From Bacteroidales bacterium (lineage in GTDB: Bacteria > Bacteroidota > Bacteroidia > Bacteroidales > UBA932), in the NCBI GenBank assembly GCA_017626555.1, contig JAGAIM010000062.1:26577-90576 (forward strand): a stretch of DNA of 64,000 nucleotides, read 5' to 3'. The notes beneath the pieces were generated by a model. It was given only the letters and a program-made list of their open reading frames with translations. It was not told the origin of the DNA and ran no database searches. A program made the translations under genes and the position numbers. Shown piece after piece: positions 9,387 through 19,495 of the stretch; within the stretch, counting starts at the first letter, position 1, and every line of letters starts with the position of its first letter.

Positions 9387-11756
9387 CTATCTTATATCGT
9401 TTTCTGAATCAATAATACCAGGAAGACCTGTGACAGATCCGTGATTCGTCGCCTTGCCTCTACGGACTTCCTTTACGATACGCTTATCGACCGCATCACG
9501 CTTCTTCGATGCCCCTGCCCCCTTCAGTACAGATCTGTAGGCATCCTCTGCATCTTCAGAATCAAGCCCGACCTTGATCGCAAACGGATCCTCGGCAGAT
9601 TTCATCTTATATACGTCTTTCCAGGAAGCAATCTTCTCACAGTCCGGATTTCTGCCATCAAGACCTCCTTTTCGTACTGCCGACACATCGTATATATTGT
9701 CGTCGATATAGAAGTTGCCGGGAGTCATAGATGTGGTCGGAGAAGTACTGATGTCAAGCCATTCTCCATCAAGATTCCTGGTTGCCGGTCCAGGACGGAA
9801 ATAGTTGTCCTCCACATTGAACCAGCCTTCTTCGCCTCCATATATGGCCTTTATATTCCAGTTATACACCACATTATTCTTGAAATCAACGGTACCGCGT
9901 CCAGTAAGAAGTTCCTGGCCGCTATAGATGCGAGGATGGTCAAAACGTGGATTACGGCTTTTATTGTGAGCAAAGAGATTGTGGTGGAAAGACACATTGC
10001 GGCCGCCCCAGATGCCTCCGTATCCGTGTTCGCCCTTATGATGTACGGATGCGTTCAAAGCCTCGGAAATGATGCACCACTGCACCGTAGCATCATTTAT
10101 ATTATAAAATGAAGCATTCTCGTCGGTGGCCCAACTCATAGAGCAATGATCGATGATGAGGTTTCTGCATCTCTTGGCGCCAAGGGCATCTGCCTCCTGT
10201 CCGGACGAAGATCCCAACCTGAAACGGAGATAACGTATGACGGTATGGTCTGCAGTGATGAAAACGTTGTGGTCACGTATTGTGATTCCTGCACCCGGAG
10301 CAGTCTGACCCAGGATTGATATATATGGATTCTCTATATTCAGCGGAGCCTTGAGATGTATGTCGCCGCTCACTGCAAAGGTGATGATGCGGGGGCCTTC
10401 AGCCTCCACAGCATATCGAAGAGTCCCTTCCGAGCCGTCATCCTCCAACGAAGTTATCACATATTCCTTGCCTCCACGGCCTCCAAGAGCATATTTGCCA
10501 CATCCTTCTGCACCATCAAAGGCCTCCAGTCCCGTAACTCCCGGAAAATAATCGATATTATGCATAGCCTCCCATTCAAGAGAAGCCCAGATGAACGGTC
10601 CCACACCCTTGCAGTCATTCTCGATTATCGGTTCGCTCAGATAATATGCAAAATCTCCCATTCTCATCTGCTTGCCGCCAAGACCTCCGACTGCACAACA
10701 GTCTGTCATAGAAATGGTACCGTCTTCATTCTCACGTATGAATCTGTCAATGAATTTCGGATAAAGTCCGAGTATATAATCCCGGTGGGAATCATCGATA
10801 TAGCCCATCCTCAGACCCTTGAGGAATGCATATACGAACATTATCGAACAGGTGGCTTCCTGATAATTGCCTTCGCGCCCAGGACAATCGAGCACCTGAT
10901 ACCACATACCTGTCTGAGGATCCGCCCATTTCGGAAGGACTTCAAGGAAATAATTCAACTGATCTATAAGAGCCTGACGGCCAGGGTGTTGCTTAGGCAG
11001 ATAATCGAGAACTTCCACCAGAGCAATTGCAAACCATCCGGTGGCTCTACCCCAGGCGTGCTGGGAGAGTCCTGTTTCGGGATCACACCAGAACATCGAC
11101 CTTGATTCATCCCAGGCGTGACGGTATAGCCCTGTCGCAGGATCGAAGGTATTCTCAGCACCGGCAGTAAACTGATGCACGATATCAGCAAACAATGAAT
11201 CCCTCTGCTCTTTCGGAGCATATCTCTTTGTATATTCCGCATAGAATGGAAGAGCCATATAGAAGCCGTCCAGCCATACCTGATGAGGATACACCTGTTT
11301 GTGCCAGAACTCTCCTGACTTCGTACGTGGCTGACTGTCAATCTGTTCTCGTATCATACGGGTCACACGGCGATACCTTTTGTCCTGATCACCGAACATA
11401 TCGTGCAGATCGAAATATATTCTTGCCGGACAGATATGATCCACATTGTAATTTGACTTCTTATATTTATATACCTCGCCATTTTCCGTCGCCATAGTAT
11501 CAGCCCAATCCCTTACATACTGCACCACTTCCGGCATATCATACCTCCGGGCAGCATCCAAGAATGACTTGAGTTCAAGGCCGGTAGTATAATTCCACTT
11601 CCGTTCTCCGTTTCTGCCGTCCAGATAGGTAGCATCCGGATTCCTCTTCATTTCTGAACGGATCATCCTTACCGAATAGGGCTGCTGCGCCAAAGAAACG
11701 ACAGCGAGCGAAAGTGACAGAAACATCAAAAACAATCTTTTCATAGCAATCATCAT
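9387..11756 (-). CDS. Two-domain pectinase: GH105-like unsaturated uronyl hydrolase fused to PL1 pectate lyase
   Basis: The 789-residue product has a Sec signal (MKRLFLMFLSLSLAVVSLAQ) and two catalytic modules. The N-terminal module (about 25-395) resembles GH105/YteR, with HQVWLDGFYMALPFYAEY carrying the family's catalytic-type Asp, SQHAWGRATGWFAIALVEVL, and an alpha/alpha-barrel feel. The C-terminal module (about 405-789) is PL1, with GAEGCGKYALGGRGGKEYVI, NLIIDHCSMSWATDENASFY and SRNPRFDHPRIYS. The start overlaps the regulator stop as ATGA (11756/11753), suggesting coupled translation; an ATG at 11744 fits the signal peptide equally well. One polypeptide would make unsaturated oligogalacturonides and remove their terminal unsaturated sugar. 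No lipobox was seen, so it is probably periplasmic. Confidence 0.9.
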   Translation of the reverse strand: MMIAMKRLFLMFLSLSLAVVSLAQQPYSVRMIRSEMKRNPDATYLDGRNGERKWNYTTGLELKSFLDAARRYDMPEVVQYVRDWADTMATENGEVYKYKKSNYNVDHICPARIYFDLHDMFGDQDKRYRRVTRMIREQIDSQPRTKSGEFWHKQVYPHQVWLDGFYMALPFYAEYTKRYAPKEQRDSLFADIVHQFTAGAENTFDPATGLYRHAWDESRSMFWCDPETGLSQHAWGRATGWFAIALVEVLDYLPKQHPGRQALIDQLNYFLEVLPKWADPQTGMWYQVLDCPGREGNYQEATCSIMFVYAFLKGLRMGYIDDSHRDYILGLYPKFIDRFIRENEDGTISMTDCCAVGGLGGKQMRMGDFAYYLSEPIIENDCKGVGPFIWASLEWEAMHNIDYFPGVTGLEAFDGAEGCGKYALGGRGGKEYVITSLEDDGSEGTLRYAVEAEGPRIITFAVSGDIHLKAPLNIENPYISILGQTAPGAGITIRDHNVFITADHTVIRYLRFRLGSSSGQEADALGAKRCRNLIIDHCSMSWATDENASFYNINDATVQWCIISEALNASVHHKGEHGYGGIWGGRNVSFHHNLFAHNKSRNPRFDHPRIYSGQELLTGRGTVDFKNNVVYNWNIKAIYGGEEGWFNVEDNYFRPGPATRNLDGEWLDISTSPTTSMTPGNFYIDDNIYDVSAVRKGGLDGRNPDCEKIASWKDVYKMKSAEDPFAIKVGLDSEDAEDAYRSVLKGAGASKKRDAVDKRIVKEVRRGKATNHGSVTGLPGIIDSENDIR

Positions 11757-14700
11757 ATTTGGTTATTGTTCCGGGAAGTCTTGTTCTGCTTCATATAATC
11801 TGCAGGAGACATACCGAAATGCTTTTTGAAACTACGGCTGAAATATCCAGGATCGGAGAATCCCACCTTATAAGATGTCTCAGAAACGGAATACTGTCCG
11901 CTCTTGAGATAATATGTAGCCTTCTCCATTCTGAATTCCTGAATGAGTTCTACAGGAGATTTTCCGGTCAGACCTTTTATCTTGTTATACATAGATGTAC
12001 GTCCCATTCCAACGTATGAAGCCAGTTGATCTACTGTAACTTCTGCGTCGGAAACATTATCCTCCAGCCACTGCATCACCTTCTTGATCAATTGTTCATC
12101 CTTGTCTGTAATGACAATCTCTTCCGGAGAAATGTCAATCCTGCCCGATTTCCGTCCTTTCTCCCCAGCAGCATCTTCGTGTGCTGAAATCCTGGAGACA
12201 AGAGCCTTTCTTCTGTCAAGCATATTATCGATCCGGGCAATCAGAAGTTCCATTGTAAACGGTTTGGCAATATAGCCGTCGGCACCGTACTTCATAGCCT
12301 TGACCTGGGTATCATCTTCGTGCTTGGCCGTAATCAATATAATAGGTATATGACTGGTAGCAAAGTCATTACGGATATGATTTATCAATTCTATCCCATC
12401 CATCTGAGGCATCATCAAGTCGGTAACCACCATATCAGGAATCCATCCGGAAGACATAACATCCAATGCTTCCTTTCCATTTGAAGCGTCACGGACCTCA
12501 TATCTGTCAGAGAGAATATTATAGATATATACCTTCAGTTCAGCATTGTCTTCTACGACGAGAACCTTCAGCGCCCCCGCAGGATATGTCGGTTCAACCT
12601 TGTATTTGCTCAGACCGTGAGTATCTGAAGGGCCGGTTTCCATTTCAGCCCCGATGAACTGGGCAATATCCTCCGTAAATCTGTCCCGGTCCATCGGAAG
12701 TCTCACAAAGAACTTGGAGCCGACTCCCAGAGTGCTCTCCACCCATATTTCTCCTCCGTGCATCTCTGTGATTTCCTTACAGAAAGAAAGTCCGATTCCG
12801 CTGCTGGCCATTCCTCTGAATGCAGACACTCCTCCGGTACCGTATGGCTCGAATATCCTTGTCTGATGCTCCTTGGACACACCCACACCGTTATCCTTCA
12901 CCATAATCCTGAACTCCTTGTCTCCGTCGCGCCATAGCACCCCGACCTCGATCTTTCCACCGTCAGATGTATATTTGAATGCATTGGACAGAAGATTATA
13001 TACCAATGCTTCAAGCCTCAATGCGTCTCCCCATATCATAAGACTGTCAACGGATTTGACAATACGCAATTCCATCTGGCGTTCCACAGACATATCGCGG
13101 AAGTCATCATACACATCCTGCACTAGTTTGACTATATCGAAATGGCTTACCTTAAGACGCATCCTTCCGTCAGCGATGGAACGGGTGTCAAGCAGTTGAT
13201 TTACAAGAGTCAGCATCCTCTTTGCATTACGCCGGACTATATTCACGCTGTATTCGTTCTTGTCACCGGACTCAGTCTTTCGGGCAATCTCTTCTATACC
13301 GCCCAGAATAAGCGTCAGAGGTGTACGGAGTTCGTGAGAAACATTGGTAAAGAATCTCGCCTTGATCTCATTGATTCCCTGCTCCAGCCTCACATCGCTT
13401 TTAAGTTTCAAGGCAGAAACAAGAATTCTGACAAGGATCGCAAACAGACCTATACCCAAAAGAAGATATATGACCCGTGCCAGTGCGGTATTCCATATAG
13501 AAGGTCTTACACGTACATCCACGCTGACGATCTCAACATCCGACTCATCATCAGGATAGGTCTCCTTTACCTTGAAAACATAATTGCCTGGAGGAATCCT
13601 GGAATAAGTGGCACTATTCGCTCCTGCCCCGGATATCCATTTCTTGTCGTATCCTTCCAGCATATAAGAAAATGCCATCTTGCCGCTGGAACTGAAATCC
13701 AATGATGCAAAATCTATCCTGAAGAACGAGCAATCGTGCGGAACCGTCAGTGTCCCGTCGAACGGGGTTCTTTTCCCATCAACACTAAAGCCGGAAATAA
13801 CAAGACGGCCATCCCGTCCTCCCCCGATAAAGTTTTCAGGGTCAATGGAATATATATTATTATAGGTTCCAAACAAGATAGATCCATCCTCCATTTGCGC
13901 ACAGGTTGCCTCACTGAATGATGTCGGAGTAACTCCGTCGTATTTCGTGTAGTTGCGTACAGAACGGGTAGATGGGTCAAAAGAAGAAAGGCCTGATTCC
14001 GTAGCGATCCATATCGTACCTTTCGAATCCTCTATGGCAGAAAGAACGATATTGCTTGAAAGTCCATCTTCCGTACTGATGATATCAAAACAAGGCTGGC
14101 CATTCTCGAAATAAAGTCTGTTCAATCCTCCACCGAACGTACTGAGCCAGGTATTACCCTTGCTGTCCGTAAATATATGTATGACATCGTTGTTGCCAAG
14201 AGAAGTACTGACACCGGGTTCTTTGGTAATAAGATTGAAAACGGTCAACTCGGGTCTGTCGGAAGGCTCGAACAATATAAGCCCGCTAACAGTCGCCACA
14301 AGCATTCTGCCGTCTGGCATACAATGCAGATAGCGTACTCTATCCCCCACCTGCTGAGGATAATCCGGGAAATTGTTGCGGACTGTCACAAACTCATCAC
14401 TGTCCGGAGATGGCAGCATAGAAAGAGCCCCGCCGTATGTTCCGATCCAGATATGTCCCTGCTTGTCCTGCGTTATTGAATATATATTATCGGAACTCAA
14501 GGAATTTCTCTTTGCCCCGTCACAATGGAAACGTTTCCATTCCCAGCCATCTCCTTGCGGCTTCATCCTGATCAGTCCGTCACCTTTCGTACCAAGCCAG
14601 ATATAGCCTTGAGAATCTTCAAATATGGAATATATGACTCCCACATCACCGCTGGAAGCATCCGGATACTTGCGGCAGGTCTTCATATCAGGGGAATATA

Positions 14701-16081
14701 TGAAAAGTTCACGGCTTTTCGCAGCCAGCCACAAGCGTCCCTTGCTGTCTCGAAGCATAGCCCTGATCTCCGACGAAGACTTGACATCCTCTGATACAGA
14801 AGGAGGAACTATCACATCCACCTTCGGACTGATTACAGTAACCTTTTCCAGTCCCCTGCCCACGGTTGACATCCAAAGTACCCCTGAACTGTCTATATCA
14901 TAACAAGCCACGCCGTTCATAAACATACAGTCAGGCTGCTCCTTTACATTACTCAGAGGAACTATTTCATCGCAGCATCTGTCATAATATCCGAAGCCCC
15001 AATTGTTCATCTTGATCCAAGTCCTGTCCCCTTTGGTCTCAACCCTGGCAAGCGTATCGACATAGTAGGACATAACATTGTTGCTGTGCTCGTAGTGACG
15101 GAAACGGTCGTCAGAAGAGTTGTAAGCCCATATTCCTGTCTTTTCGGTTGCAATCCACAAAAGGCCTTCGGGATCTGGGAAGAGATATCTGACGCGTCCC
15201 ATATCCGACCTTCTGATATCCAGTTCCAACGTAACAGGATCGACAGATGCGACAGCATTATCAGTGAATCCTACATAAAGACATCCGCCCGTAACCGTAA
15301 GCGTCGTAGCACTACCTGCTCCATAATGTGAAAGATCCGAAATATTCTGTCCCCTTGTCTCCATATCCACCGATATGATCTGTTCAGGAGTGATGAAGAA
15401 AAGACGGCCATCCAGTTCCGCGCAGTCAAGCACATCCGGATTGCGTGCCAGAAGGGAAGCCTCTCCACCTCGAATTGCAGTGATACCGGCCTCTGAAACA
15501 GCATAAGCATTACCCTCCGTATCACAATACAAGTCTGTAATATCCTTACCGATCGGATGTCCGGAGGACTCTGAATAAAGGGTATATGACAGATCCGGTC
15601 TCACATCTATCAGACCAACCCCAGGGAATGCAGCCAATACCCCGCCCGATTCTCTGCAAACAATGGCTCCGACCTTTGCATTGACAGTCTCAAGTCCCTG
15701 AAGCCCGGATGGCACAGGAAGAAAATCTTCAGCATTCACATCAAAACGGTACAGACGATAGTCGTATGTCTTGATCCAGAGGTATCCTTCGGAATCCTCA
15801 TCGACAGAAAGAATCCTGTTGTGGGAGAGGTTGGAATAATCACCCGGAACCATTGTGTAATTGACAAAGCCGTTTCCGTCATAACGACTCAAGCCATACC
15901 AGGTGCACAGCCAGAGATAGCCTCTCTTGTCCTGATGGATATCACAGATGGAGTTATGCGGCAGGCCTTCATCCGACGAGTAATGTTCGAATATAAATTC
16001 AAGAGGTTCGGCCTTCAATACATTGAAAGCCGAAACCAACGATAATATAACTGCTATTGATATGTGACGGATCAATCTCAT
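11753..16081 (-). CDS. Hybrid two-component system regulator (HTCS) of the pectin locus
   Basis: At 1442 residues it has the full HTCS layout. A signal or first membrane segment (about 1-24) is followed by two-component-regulator propeller repeats such as DEGLPHNSICDIHQDKRGYLWLCT and GYIWLGTKGDGLIRM. A Y_Y_Y domain and a membrane helix (about 870-891) come next. The histidine kinase has phospho-acceptor His916 in NVSHELRTPLTLI, DNGVGV and SSGIGLSFCKEITEMHGG. A receiver domain has Asp1221 in VVTDLMMPQMDG. The protein ends in an AraC-type helix-turn-helix (about 1330-1435, VGFSDPGYFSRSFKKHFGMSP). All catalytic residues look intact. HTCS proteins bind an oligosaccharide in the periplasm and activate their own locus; here pectic oligomers are inferred from the neighbours. 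Confidence 0.96.
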   Translation of the reverse strand: MRLIRHISIAVILSLVSAFNVLKAEPLEFIFEHYSSDEGLPHNSICDIHQDKRGYLWLCTWYGLSRYDGNGFVNYTMVPGDYSNLSHNRILSVDEDSEGYLWIKTYDYRLYRFDVNAEDFLPVPSGLQGLETVNAKVGAIVCRESGGVLAAFPGVGLIDVRPDLSYTLYSESSGHPIGKDITDLYCDTEGNAYAVSEAGITAIRGGEASLLARNPDVLDCAELDGRLFFITPEQIISVDMETRGQNISDLSHYGAGSATTLTVTGGCLYVGFTDNAVASVDPVTLELDIRRSDMGRVRYLFPDPEGLLWIATEKTGIWAYNSSDDRFRHYEHSNNVMSYYVDTLARVETKGDRTWIKMNNWGFGYYDRCCDEIVPLSNVKEQPDCMFMNGVACYDIDSSGVLWMSTVGRGLEKVTVISPKVDVIVPPSVSEDVKSSSEIRAMLRDSKGRLWLAAKSRELFIYSPDMKTCRKYPDASSGDVGVIYSIFEDSQGYIWLGTKGDGLIRMKPQGDGWEWKRFHCDGAKRNSLSSDNIYSITQDKQGHIWIGTYGGALSMLPSPDSDEFVTVRNNFPDYPQQVGDRVRYLHCMPDGRMLVATVSGLILFEPSDRPELTVFNLITKEPGVSTSLGNNDVIHIFTDSKGNTWLSTFGGGLNRLYFENGQPCFDIISTEDGLSSNIVLSAIEDSKGTIWIATESGLSSFDPSTRSVRNYTKYDGVTPTSFSEATCAQMEDGSILFGTYNNIYSIDPENFIGGGRDGRLVISGFSVDGKRTPFDGTLTVPHDCSFFRIDFASLDFSSSGKMAFSYMLEGYDKKWISGAGANSATYSRIPPGNYVFKVKETYPDDESDVEIVSVDVRVRPSIWNTALARVIYLLLGIGLFAILVRILVSALKLKSDVRLEQGINEIKARFFTNVSHELRTPLTLILGGIEEIARKTESGDKNEYSVNIVRRNAKRMLTLVNQLLDTRSIADGRMRLKVSHFDIVKLVQDVYDDFRDMSVERQMELRIVKSVDSLMIWGDALRLEALVYNLLSNAFKYTSDGGKIEVGVLWRDGDKEFRIMVKDNGVGVSKEHQTRIFEPYGTGGVSAFRGMASSGIGLSFCKEITEMHGGEIWVESTLGVGSKFFVRLPMDRDRFTEDIAQFIGAEMETGPSDTHGLSKYKVEPTYPAGALKVLVVEDNAELKVYIYNILSDRYEVRDASNGKEALDVMSSGWIPDMVVTDLMMPQMDGIELINHIRNDFATSHIPIILITAKHEDDTQVKAMKYGADGYIAKPFTMELLIARIDNMLDRRKALVSRISAHEDAAGEKGRKSGRIDISPEEIVITDKDEQLIKKVMQWLEDNVSDAEVTVDQLASYVGMGRTSMYNKIKGLTGKSPVELIQEFRMEKATYYLKSGQYSVSETSYKVGFSDPGYFSRSFKKHFGMSPADYMKQNKTSRNNNQI

Positions 16082-16110
16082 AATTTACGGTTCTGCAATC
16101 CGTAAAGTTA

Positions 16111-17802
16111 CTAAAAGACTTTGAAATACCATTCGACAGGCACGTTATTTCCGTGCTTGTCCTGCTCGCTGCCGCACCTGAGGACATTCTCAGGAGTATA
16201 TTTCTTCAAGTCTTTATCTTTCAGACTATGCGACCATTTCACGCGATCTCTTTCCGATGAAGCGCCAGGTCCTTTGCTCCCGTATTCAGCATAAAAAGCA
16301 GTCTTTTCTGCGTATGGCTTATTCCAATTATGCCAGCCCTCAGGAAGAATATGATCGCCAAGTTCACAATTGATGAACACAGTCTTTGCAAACGATCTCC
16401 AAGGGCGTCCAAGATATACCTTGGTCGCATCCTCATTATGAATCAGACGGCAATTATTGAAAACATAGCCGAAATCTTCATTCTCAGGTGTTGAAGCCGC
16501 AGTAATGTAACTGTTCTTCTTGCTAAGGATCGTGCAATCCTCAAACCAGCAGGTCGATGCGCCGAAAATGAAATCGGTAGTCCCCTCTATCCAGCAGTTG
16601 CGGAAATACTGACGCTGTCCTTTACCGTATGTATATACAGTGTCCTGATTGGCAAGGAAACGGCAGTTGATGAATGCAACCCTGTCACCGTCAATGGTTA
16701 TCGCACAAGCCTGGGCTATATCCTTCCCTTCTCCTGATGCGTTCTCGATGGTAAGATTCTCGGCAAGGAAGTCCGACGCATACAGGAACACTGTAGATGT
16801 AGCCGATGTACCAAGTTCATAACCGGTAGGACCGATCTTCTTTGCATAATCACTCCAGGTTATGACAGTGTTTTCCGCAGACTGGCCGATAAGATGAAGT
16901 CTTTGCTTGTTAGTCGGAACGGTCACCTTCTCCTCATATATTCCATCCTTGATATATATGGTTGTCTCATCCTGCTTGCAATAATCCGGAGCAGCATTGA
17001 CTGCCTCTTGAACTGTAAAAAAGTCGCCGCTTCCGTCCTTTGCCACCACAAAATCATAATCAACTACGTGAGATGCCAGTTCCGGTATCACCTTCACAAT
17101 CTCAGGAAGCAGAAGATTGACTATCTGACGTGCCCCGGCCACATTGGTGTGAGTATTGTCGATCTTTCCGTCAGGATGTCTCGGATTAGTTCCTTTATCC
17201 ACCCACATATAATATTTGCGGGATGGTTCATCTCCCAGAGACATAAGCCATTGCTGGGTAACCTTGTTGGCATCGATGAGCGGAAGTCCGTATTCCTCAG
17301 CCACCTGCATAACAGCCGCTGGATAATCTCCGTGACAATCGACTTTCAGATTGCCTTTATCATCAAACCATCTCCTGGATACCGGAGTGAAAAGCACAGG
17401 CTTTGCTCCTACACTCAGGGCATAATCGACGAAAAGTCTGATATTATCCTGATAGGCTCCGAAAGGAGCGGCATAACGTGTCGTGTCGGATTCTTTCGAA
17501 TCATTATGTCCGAACTGTATGAAAAGATATTCTCCAGCCTTGAGATCCTTTTTGACGTTGTCCCAGATGCCGAGTGTCTGCACGCTCTTGGTACTCCGCC
17601 CGTTCTGGGCATAATTTGCCACAATCACATTGGTGTCAACGTGCGACTTGAGTCTCTGCCCCCATCCTCTCTCCGGATTCTCGTATGAAAGATCCTTGTC
17701 TGCCATAGTCGAATCACCCATAAGCCTGAGAACAATCTTATCCTGTGCTGCAGCAGAAATCAAAGACAGGACTATTGCCAGCGATATTGTAAACTTTTTC
17801 AT
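16111..17802 (-). CDS. Fused pectin esterase: CE12-like acetylesterase plus CE8 pectin methylesterase
   Basis: The 563-residue protein has a Sec signal (about 1-19). The N-terminal SGNH hydrolase (about 22-240) shows GDST (Ser31), FGHNDSKESD and DNTHTN, as in rhamnogalacturonan acetylesterases of family CE12. The C-terminal half (about 246-563) is a CE8 pectinesterase with AKDGSGDFFTVQEAV, ANQDTVY, GTTDFIFG and the catalytic-type Arg in YLGRPW. Such fusions are known in Bacteroidota. Removing acetyl and methyl groups exposes homogalacturonan to the PL1 and GH28 enzymes. The gene sits 1 nt after GH28 and 29 nt before the regulator gene. Confidence 0.93.
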   Translation of the reverse strand: MKKFTISLAIVLSLISAAAQDKIVLRLMGDSTMADKDLSYENPERGWGQRLKSHVDTNVIVANYAQNGRSTKSVQTLGIWDNVKKDLKAGEYLFIQFGHNDSKESDTTRYAAPFGAYQDNIRLFVDYALSVGAKPVLFTPVSRRWFDDKGNLKVDCHGDYPAAVMQVAEEYGLPLIDANKVTQQWLMSLGDEPSRKYYMWVDKGTNPRHPDGKIDNTHTNVAGARQIVNLLLPEIVKVIPELASHVVDYDFVVAKDGSGDFFTVQEAVNAAPDYCKQDETTIYIKDGIYEEKVTVPTNKQRLHLIGQSAENTVITWSDYAKKIGPTGYELGTSATSTVFLYASDFLAENLTIENASGEGKDIAQACAITIDGDRVAFINCRFLANQDTVYTYGKGQRQYFRNCWIEGTTDFIFGASTCWFEDCTILSKKNSYITAASTPENEDFGYVFNNCRLIHNEDATKVYLGRPWRSFAKTVFINCELGDHILPEGWHNWNKPYAEKTAFYAEYGSKGPGASSERDRVKWSHSLKDKDLKKYTPENVLRCGSEQDKHGNNVPVEWYFKVF

Positions 17803-17803
17803 A

Positions 17804-19408
17804 TTATTCGATGACTACATTTTCAGATTTATACTGGAACACTTCCTTGACTGCTGTTCCCGACGCATCCTCGCAATTCTGCATAACCACATTCTTGCAG
17901 TTGGCAAGGCTGTATCCAAGTCCTTCAGCCTGAGTGATGCTGACATTCCGAAGTACAACTCCTGTAGAATATCTGAGATCCGCACCCTTGTCGGACACTA
18001 TCTCACAGTCCTCGACAACGATATTCTCGATATTCTTTTCCGGTATTCCATTGAAATACATTGCTCTGGCAGCACCGCTGCACACAACATCCTTGATATA
18101 AATATCGCGGAACTGAGGTGTAGTCTCGTCGGCCGGAACATATTCCACATCAAACTCTGAAACACCCTCCGCAGCGGCTTCAACCGCTGATTTTCCACCG
18201 TAATGAAGATCGAAAAGGAGAGGTTCGGTCGGAATATCCATCATAACGATATCCTCGATATATATATTTTCAACCACGCCTCCGCGACCGCGGCAACTCT
18301 TGAACCTGAGTCCCACATCAGTCCCGAGAAAACGGCAGTCGGATACTTTGATGTTCTGAACTCCACCAGACATTTCACTTCCTACCACAAAACCTCCGTG
18401 GCCGTGGAACACTATACAGTTGTCAACGATAAGATTGCGGCAAGGTCGCCCTCTGCGACGTCCGTCCTCATCCTTTCCGGACTTGATGCAGATGGCATCA
18501 TCGCCCACATCAAAACTGGAATTGATGACCAGCACATCCTCGCAAGAATCTACATCAAGGCCATCTCCATTTTGTGAGTACCAAGGGTTACGTACTGTGA
18601 TATTATTGATAATCACATTCTTACACATAAGGGGATGAATATTCCAACAAGGAGAATTCTGGAAAAGGCAGTCCTCGAGAAGGACATTCTCACAATTCTT
18701 CAGTCCGATGAGCACCGGGCGCAGATATGTCTTCACGCTGTTCCATTCCTCATCTGTAGTGAGCCCTTGAGGCACATTGAAGGCATCGCTTACCACAGCA
18801 CCCCTGTAAGAACTCGAATCAGGATACCACAGGTCACCCTTCTCATTTGTAAAGCCACCGCTCTTGAGAAGTGCCTTCCATTGTGACGGAGCGATCTTCG
18901 ACTTCTTCACCTGCCTCCAGGAATCACCGTTGCCATCGATGGTTCCGCCTCCGGTGATAGCGATGTTTTTAGCCCCATCAGCATTGATAGGTGCCAGACA
19001 ACGCCTTGTATCAAGACCTTCGAAAACCGTTTCCTCTATAGGATAAAGATCCCTGTCGGTCGAAAACAGGAGTACAGCATCCGGTCTTATATGAAGATCG
19101 ATATTATCCTTCAGAGTGATCGGGCCGGTAAGCCATACTCCGGTAGGGACTACAAGACGGCCACCCCCGTTCTCAACAAGCACATCTATGGCTTTGGCAA
19201 ATGCTTCGGTATTCAAGGTGACACCGTCACCCACTCCACCATAATCGGCAATACTGATTTCTCTGGCAGGAATTTCAGGGCGTTGAACCTTGCCCATTTC
19301 AAAAGGAAGATCCTCATAGAGATATGCAAACTCATAATCTGAGCCACAGGAAAGAAGGCCGGCGCACATAATTGACAAGGCTGCCGTACGGAATAGTCTG
19401 ATGTTCAT
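17804..19408 (-). CDS. GH28 polygalacturonase lipoprotein
   Basis: The 534-residue protein has a lipoprotein signal with lipobox LLSC (Cys21). ISIADYGGVGDG near residue 53 opens the beta-helix. The GH28 active-site set is complete: NGDGLDVDS (about 278-286), GDDAICIKSG (about 299-308), HGHGGFVVGSE (about 334-344) and the RFKS strand. It should hydrolyse galacturonan or rhamnogalacturonan backbones, endo or exo not distinguishable here. It is the first gene of the pectin operon. Its ATG directly follows the U-tract of the hairpin that ends the upstream buk operon, so its leader is very short or shared with that hairpin. Confidence 0.94.
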   Translation of the reverse strand: MNIRLFRTAALSIMCAGLLSCGSDYEFAYLYEDLPFEMGKVQRPEIPAREISIADYGGVGDGVTLNTEAFAKAIDVLVENGGGRLVVPTGVWLTGPITLKDNIDLHIRPDAVLLFSTDRDLYPIEETVFEGLDTRRCLAPINADGAKNIAITGGGTIDGNGDSWRQVKKSKIAPSQWKALLKSGGFTNEKGDLWYPDSSSYRGAVVSDAFNVPQGLTTDEEWNSVKTYLRPVLIGLKNCENVLLEDCLFQNSPCWNIHPLMCKNVIINNITVRNPWYSQNGDGLDVDSCEDVLVINSSFDVGDDAICIKSGKDEDGRRRGRPCRNLIVDNCIVFHGHGGFVVGSEMSGGVQNIKVSDCRFLGTDVGLRFKSCRGRGGVVENIYIEDIVMMDIPTEPLLFDLHYGGKSAVEAAAEGVSEFDVEYVPADETTPQFRDIYIKDVVCSGAARAMYFNGIPEKNIENIVVEDCEIVSDKGADLRYSTGVVLRNVSITQAEGLGYSLANCKNVVMQNCEDASGTAVKEVFQYKSENVVIE

Positions 19409-19459
19409 AAAAAAAGCCTGTTAGTGATTATTGCAAAAATAACCAATAACAGGCTTTTT
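19409..19459 (-). terminator. Intrinsic terminator of the ackA-ptb-buk operon, abutting the GH28 start
   Basis: A perfect 13-bp inverted repeat (AAAAAGCCTGTTA at 19411-19423 and TAACAGGCTTTTT at 19447-19459) flanks a 23-nt loop. On the minus strand it is followed by seven U residues running up to the GH28 ATG at 19408. The loop contains TATTTTTG on the minus strand, which fits the TAnnTTTG promoter element and could drive GH28, but no clear upstream TTTG element was seen. Confidence 0.85.
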
Positions 19460-19495
19460 ATTGTGCATTTTTTATCGCTTAATGCTGATTTTTTA

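Noticed and set aside
10356-11105. A 249-residue plus-strand open frame inside the GH105-PL1 gene.
   Set aside because: It lies wholly antisense to a well-supported gene, has a composition unlike a real protein and shows no family motif.
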